From the NCBI GenBank assembly GCA_019054805.1, contig JAHQIY010000005.1, forward strand, positions 4,819,501 through 4,883,500: DNA of 64,000 nucleotides, in the 5' to 3' direction. This document shows, piece after piece, positions 62,772-64,000 of this stretch; position 1 is the stretch's first letter; every line of letters begins with the position of its first letter. Under the pieces are notes generated by a model. That model had not been told where the DNA came from, made no database searches, and saw only the letters and a list, made by a program, of their open reading frames with translations. Position numbers and translations under genes: made by a program. Source of the stretch: Brachionus manjavacas (Eukaryota; Rotifera; Eurotatoria; Ploima; Brachionidae).

Positions 62772-64000
62772 TAATTTAGGTTGTCAGGAGTTTTTTTTTA
62801 CTAAATGCAATCGATTCAAAATTTGACAAAAACCTTACACATAAGTTAAAATAAAAAGGAATTTTTGTTGATTTAAATATTTCATGCAAGTAATTTAAAA
62901 TATTTTGTTCATAATTTTTGCTGAATGCAAATTATTTTGAAATGTTGCAAGCTCACAAATAGAGTAGGGTTCGACAAAGAGACAATGGACTATTTCGGTC
63001 ATTTTATTCGACCATTGAAATCTTTTATCTCAAATATCAATATGGCTCGGTATTTGTATTTTCTCAAGGTTATGAATATTCATAATTTTCGAGGTAGAAT
63101 AAACCAACTCAGTATAAATTAAGGGTGAGGATTAAAGAAATAAAATCTTAATAAAACATATAAAAAGTGAATCAAGCATAAACATAATTTTACTTTTTTA
63201 AACTGTTACCAATCAAATAAACATTATTGTGAAAAAGTTATGAAACGTTTTTTCATAAATTTTATTATTTATATTATTATTATTCAATCGCTAGGCTAAA
63301 AAAAGGACTTAGATCCATTCGGAGTAGCGTGAGTATTTTCTCAGAATATTTATATTTACTTATTTATTCATAAATGTTAATAAAACATGAAAAAAAAACA
63401 TTTTTGTTTAAAAAAATAGATGAAATAATTATTCAAAGTGGTCATTAAAATCCATTCGTTTCCGTCTCATTTTGTTTATTTTATATTTTGTTTTCTTTTT
63501 TTTAACATTGATATTTAACATTGAGTTTTAGTTCATTTTTTTAAAGATTCAAAATTTTAGTATATGTTGTTATTTTTTTAGATTCACATTTAATTTGTTT
63601 GCTTTATCTCCCTCCAAACATTAAATTAAATTCAGTTTGCTATTACTTATGAACCAAAATTTTCTTGCAGTCTCAGTAAAAATAGTTATTTTCCTAAAAT
63701 ATGTACTTTGAACAAAAAATATTACCGTAATACCCAAAAAAAAGCTAAGATTTTTTATATCAAATAGATGAAAAATATTGAATAAGCATTTCGATTTGAA
63801 CATATGAGCAAAATTATTTTTTACAGCCTAAGCGTACGATTTTATACAGGTAGAAGCTAACAAAAAATTTTAGATTTTAAGTGCCTAGTCATTAATTTCA
63901 CGTGGGAAAGGTATGCTCGCCAAAGATGCTTCTCCTCGTATAAATTAAACATATAAATTATTTATTGTAGCTTTCAAACATTATTTGTGGAAAAAAATGA
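62772..64000. other. COG4 upstream region and right edge
   Basis: AT-rich. An ORF at 62925-63122 (+) contains MDYFGHFIRPLKSFISN and MARYLYFLKVMNIHNFR and ends near a donor-like AAG|GTAGAA. Further right there are exon-like segments with splice-type borders at about 63298-63331 and 63829-63851. They could be small exons of a plus-strand gene divergent from COG4, but phases do not join convincingly and no family is recognised, so no CDS is called. Confidence 0.35.

Noticed and set aside
1..64000. CRISPR arrays, bacterial operons, rRNA
   Set aside because: No regularly spaced identical repeats with unique spacers, no rRNA-like sequence; gene structure is animal.

Overview
The window is eukaryotic, animal nuclear DNA: very AT-rich, with spliced genes whose introns run from about 45 nt to 11.8 kb and whose products are animal families (a ZFHX-type zinc-finger homeobox protein, a KMT2E/SETD5-type PHD-SET protein, a CUB/LDLa receptor accessory protein). 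Very low GC, tiny introns and compact housekeeping genes suggest a small spiralian such as a monogonont rotifer. This is an inference from style, not proven. All exon maps below were built by hand from GT/AG sites, reading-phase continuity and remembered family motifs.

Layout. 1-18802 (+): the 3' part of a ZFHX3/4-type gene, with four exons, an 11.8-kb intron and a 4-kb last exon carrying four homeodomains. 18803-25779: gene-poor DNA with a repeat cluster and decayed elements. 25780-28196 (-): a UPF0488 (C8orf33-like) gene followed 100 bp later by a coiled-coil ENTR1/SDCCAG3-like gene. 28844-35404 (+): a two-exon PHD+SET protein of the KMT2E/SETD5/UpSET type, whose intron holds a MITE and other repeats. 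39079-39453 (+): an unrecognised 124-aa protein of five tandem ~25-residue repeats. 39542-43037 (-): an eight-exon CUB-CUB-LDLa-TM protein (Neto-like). 43503-51318 (-): 5-oxoprolinase, 15 exons including a 17-nt microexon, with a tRNA-derived SINE in the large intron. 51539-54695 (-): CTNNBL1, 12 exons. 55950-58780: a decayed Tc1/mariner transposase and a MULE-like element with repeat-built terminal inverted repeats and a SWIM motif. 59259-62771 (-): COG4, 8 exons.

The genes do not form one pathway. They group as two plus-strand chromatin/transcription regulators with GC-rich exons and long introns, and a run of AT-rich minus-strand housekeeping genes (glutathione cycle, spliceosome, Golgi tethering). 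Two close same-strand pairs (UPF0488/ENTR1-like, 100 bp apart; CTNNBL1/OPLAH, 220 bp apart) could be co-transcribed. Mobile-element debris fills introns and spacers: a TA-flanked MITE, a hAT-type MITE with a perfect 8-bp target duplication, a SINE, a mariner, a MULE and several dispersed repeat families.
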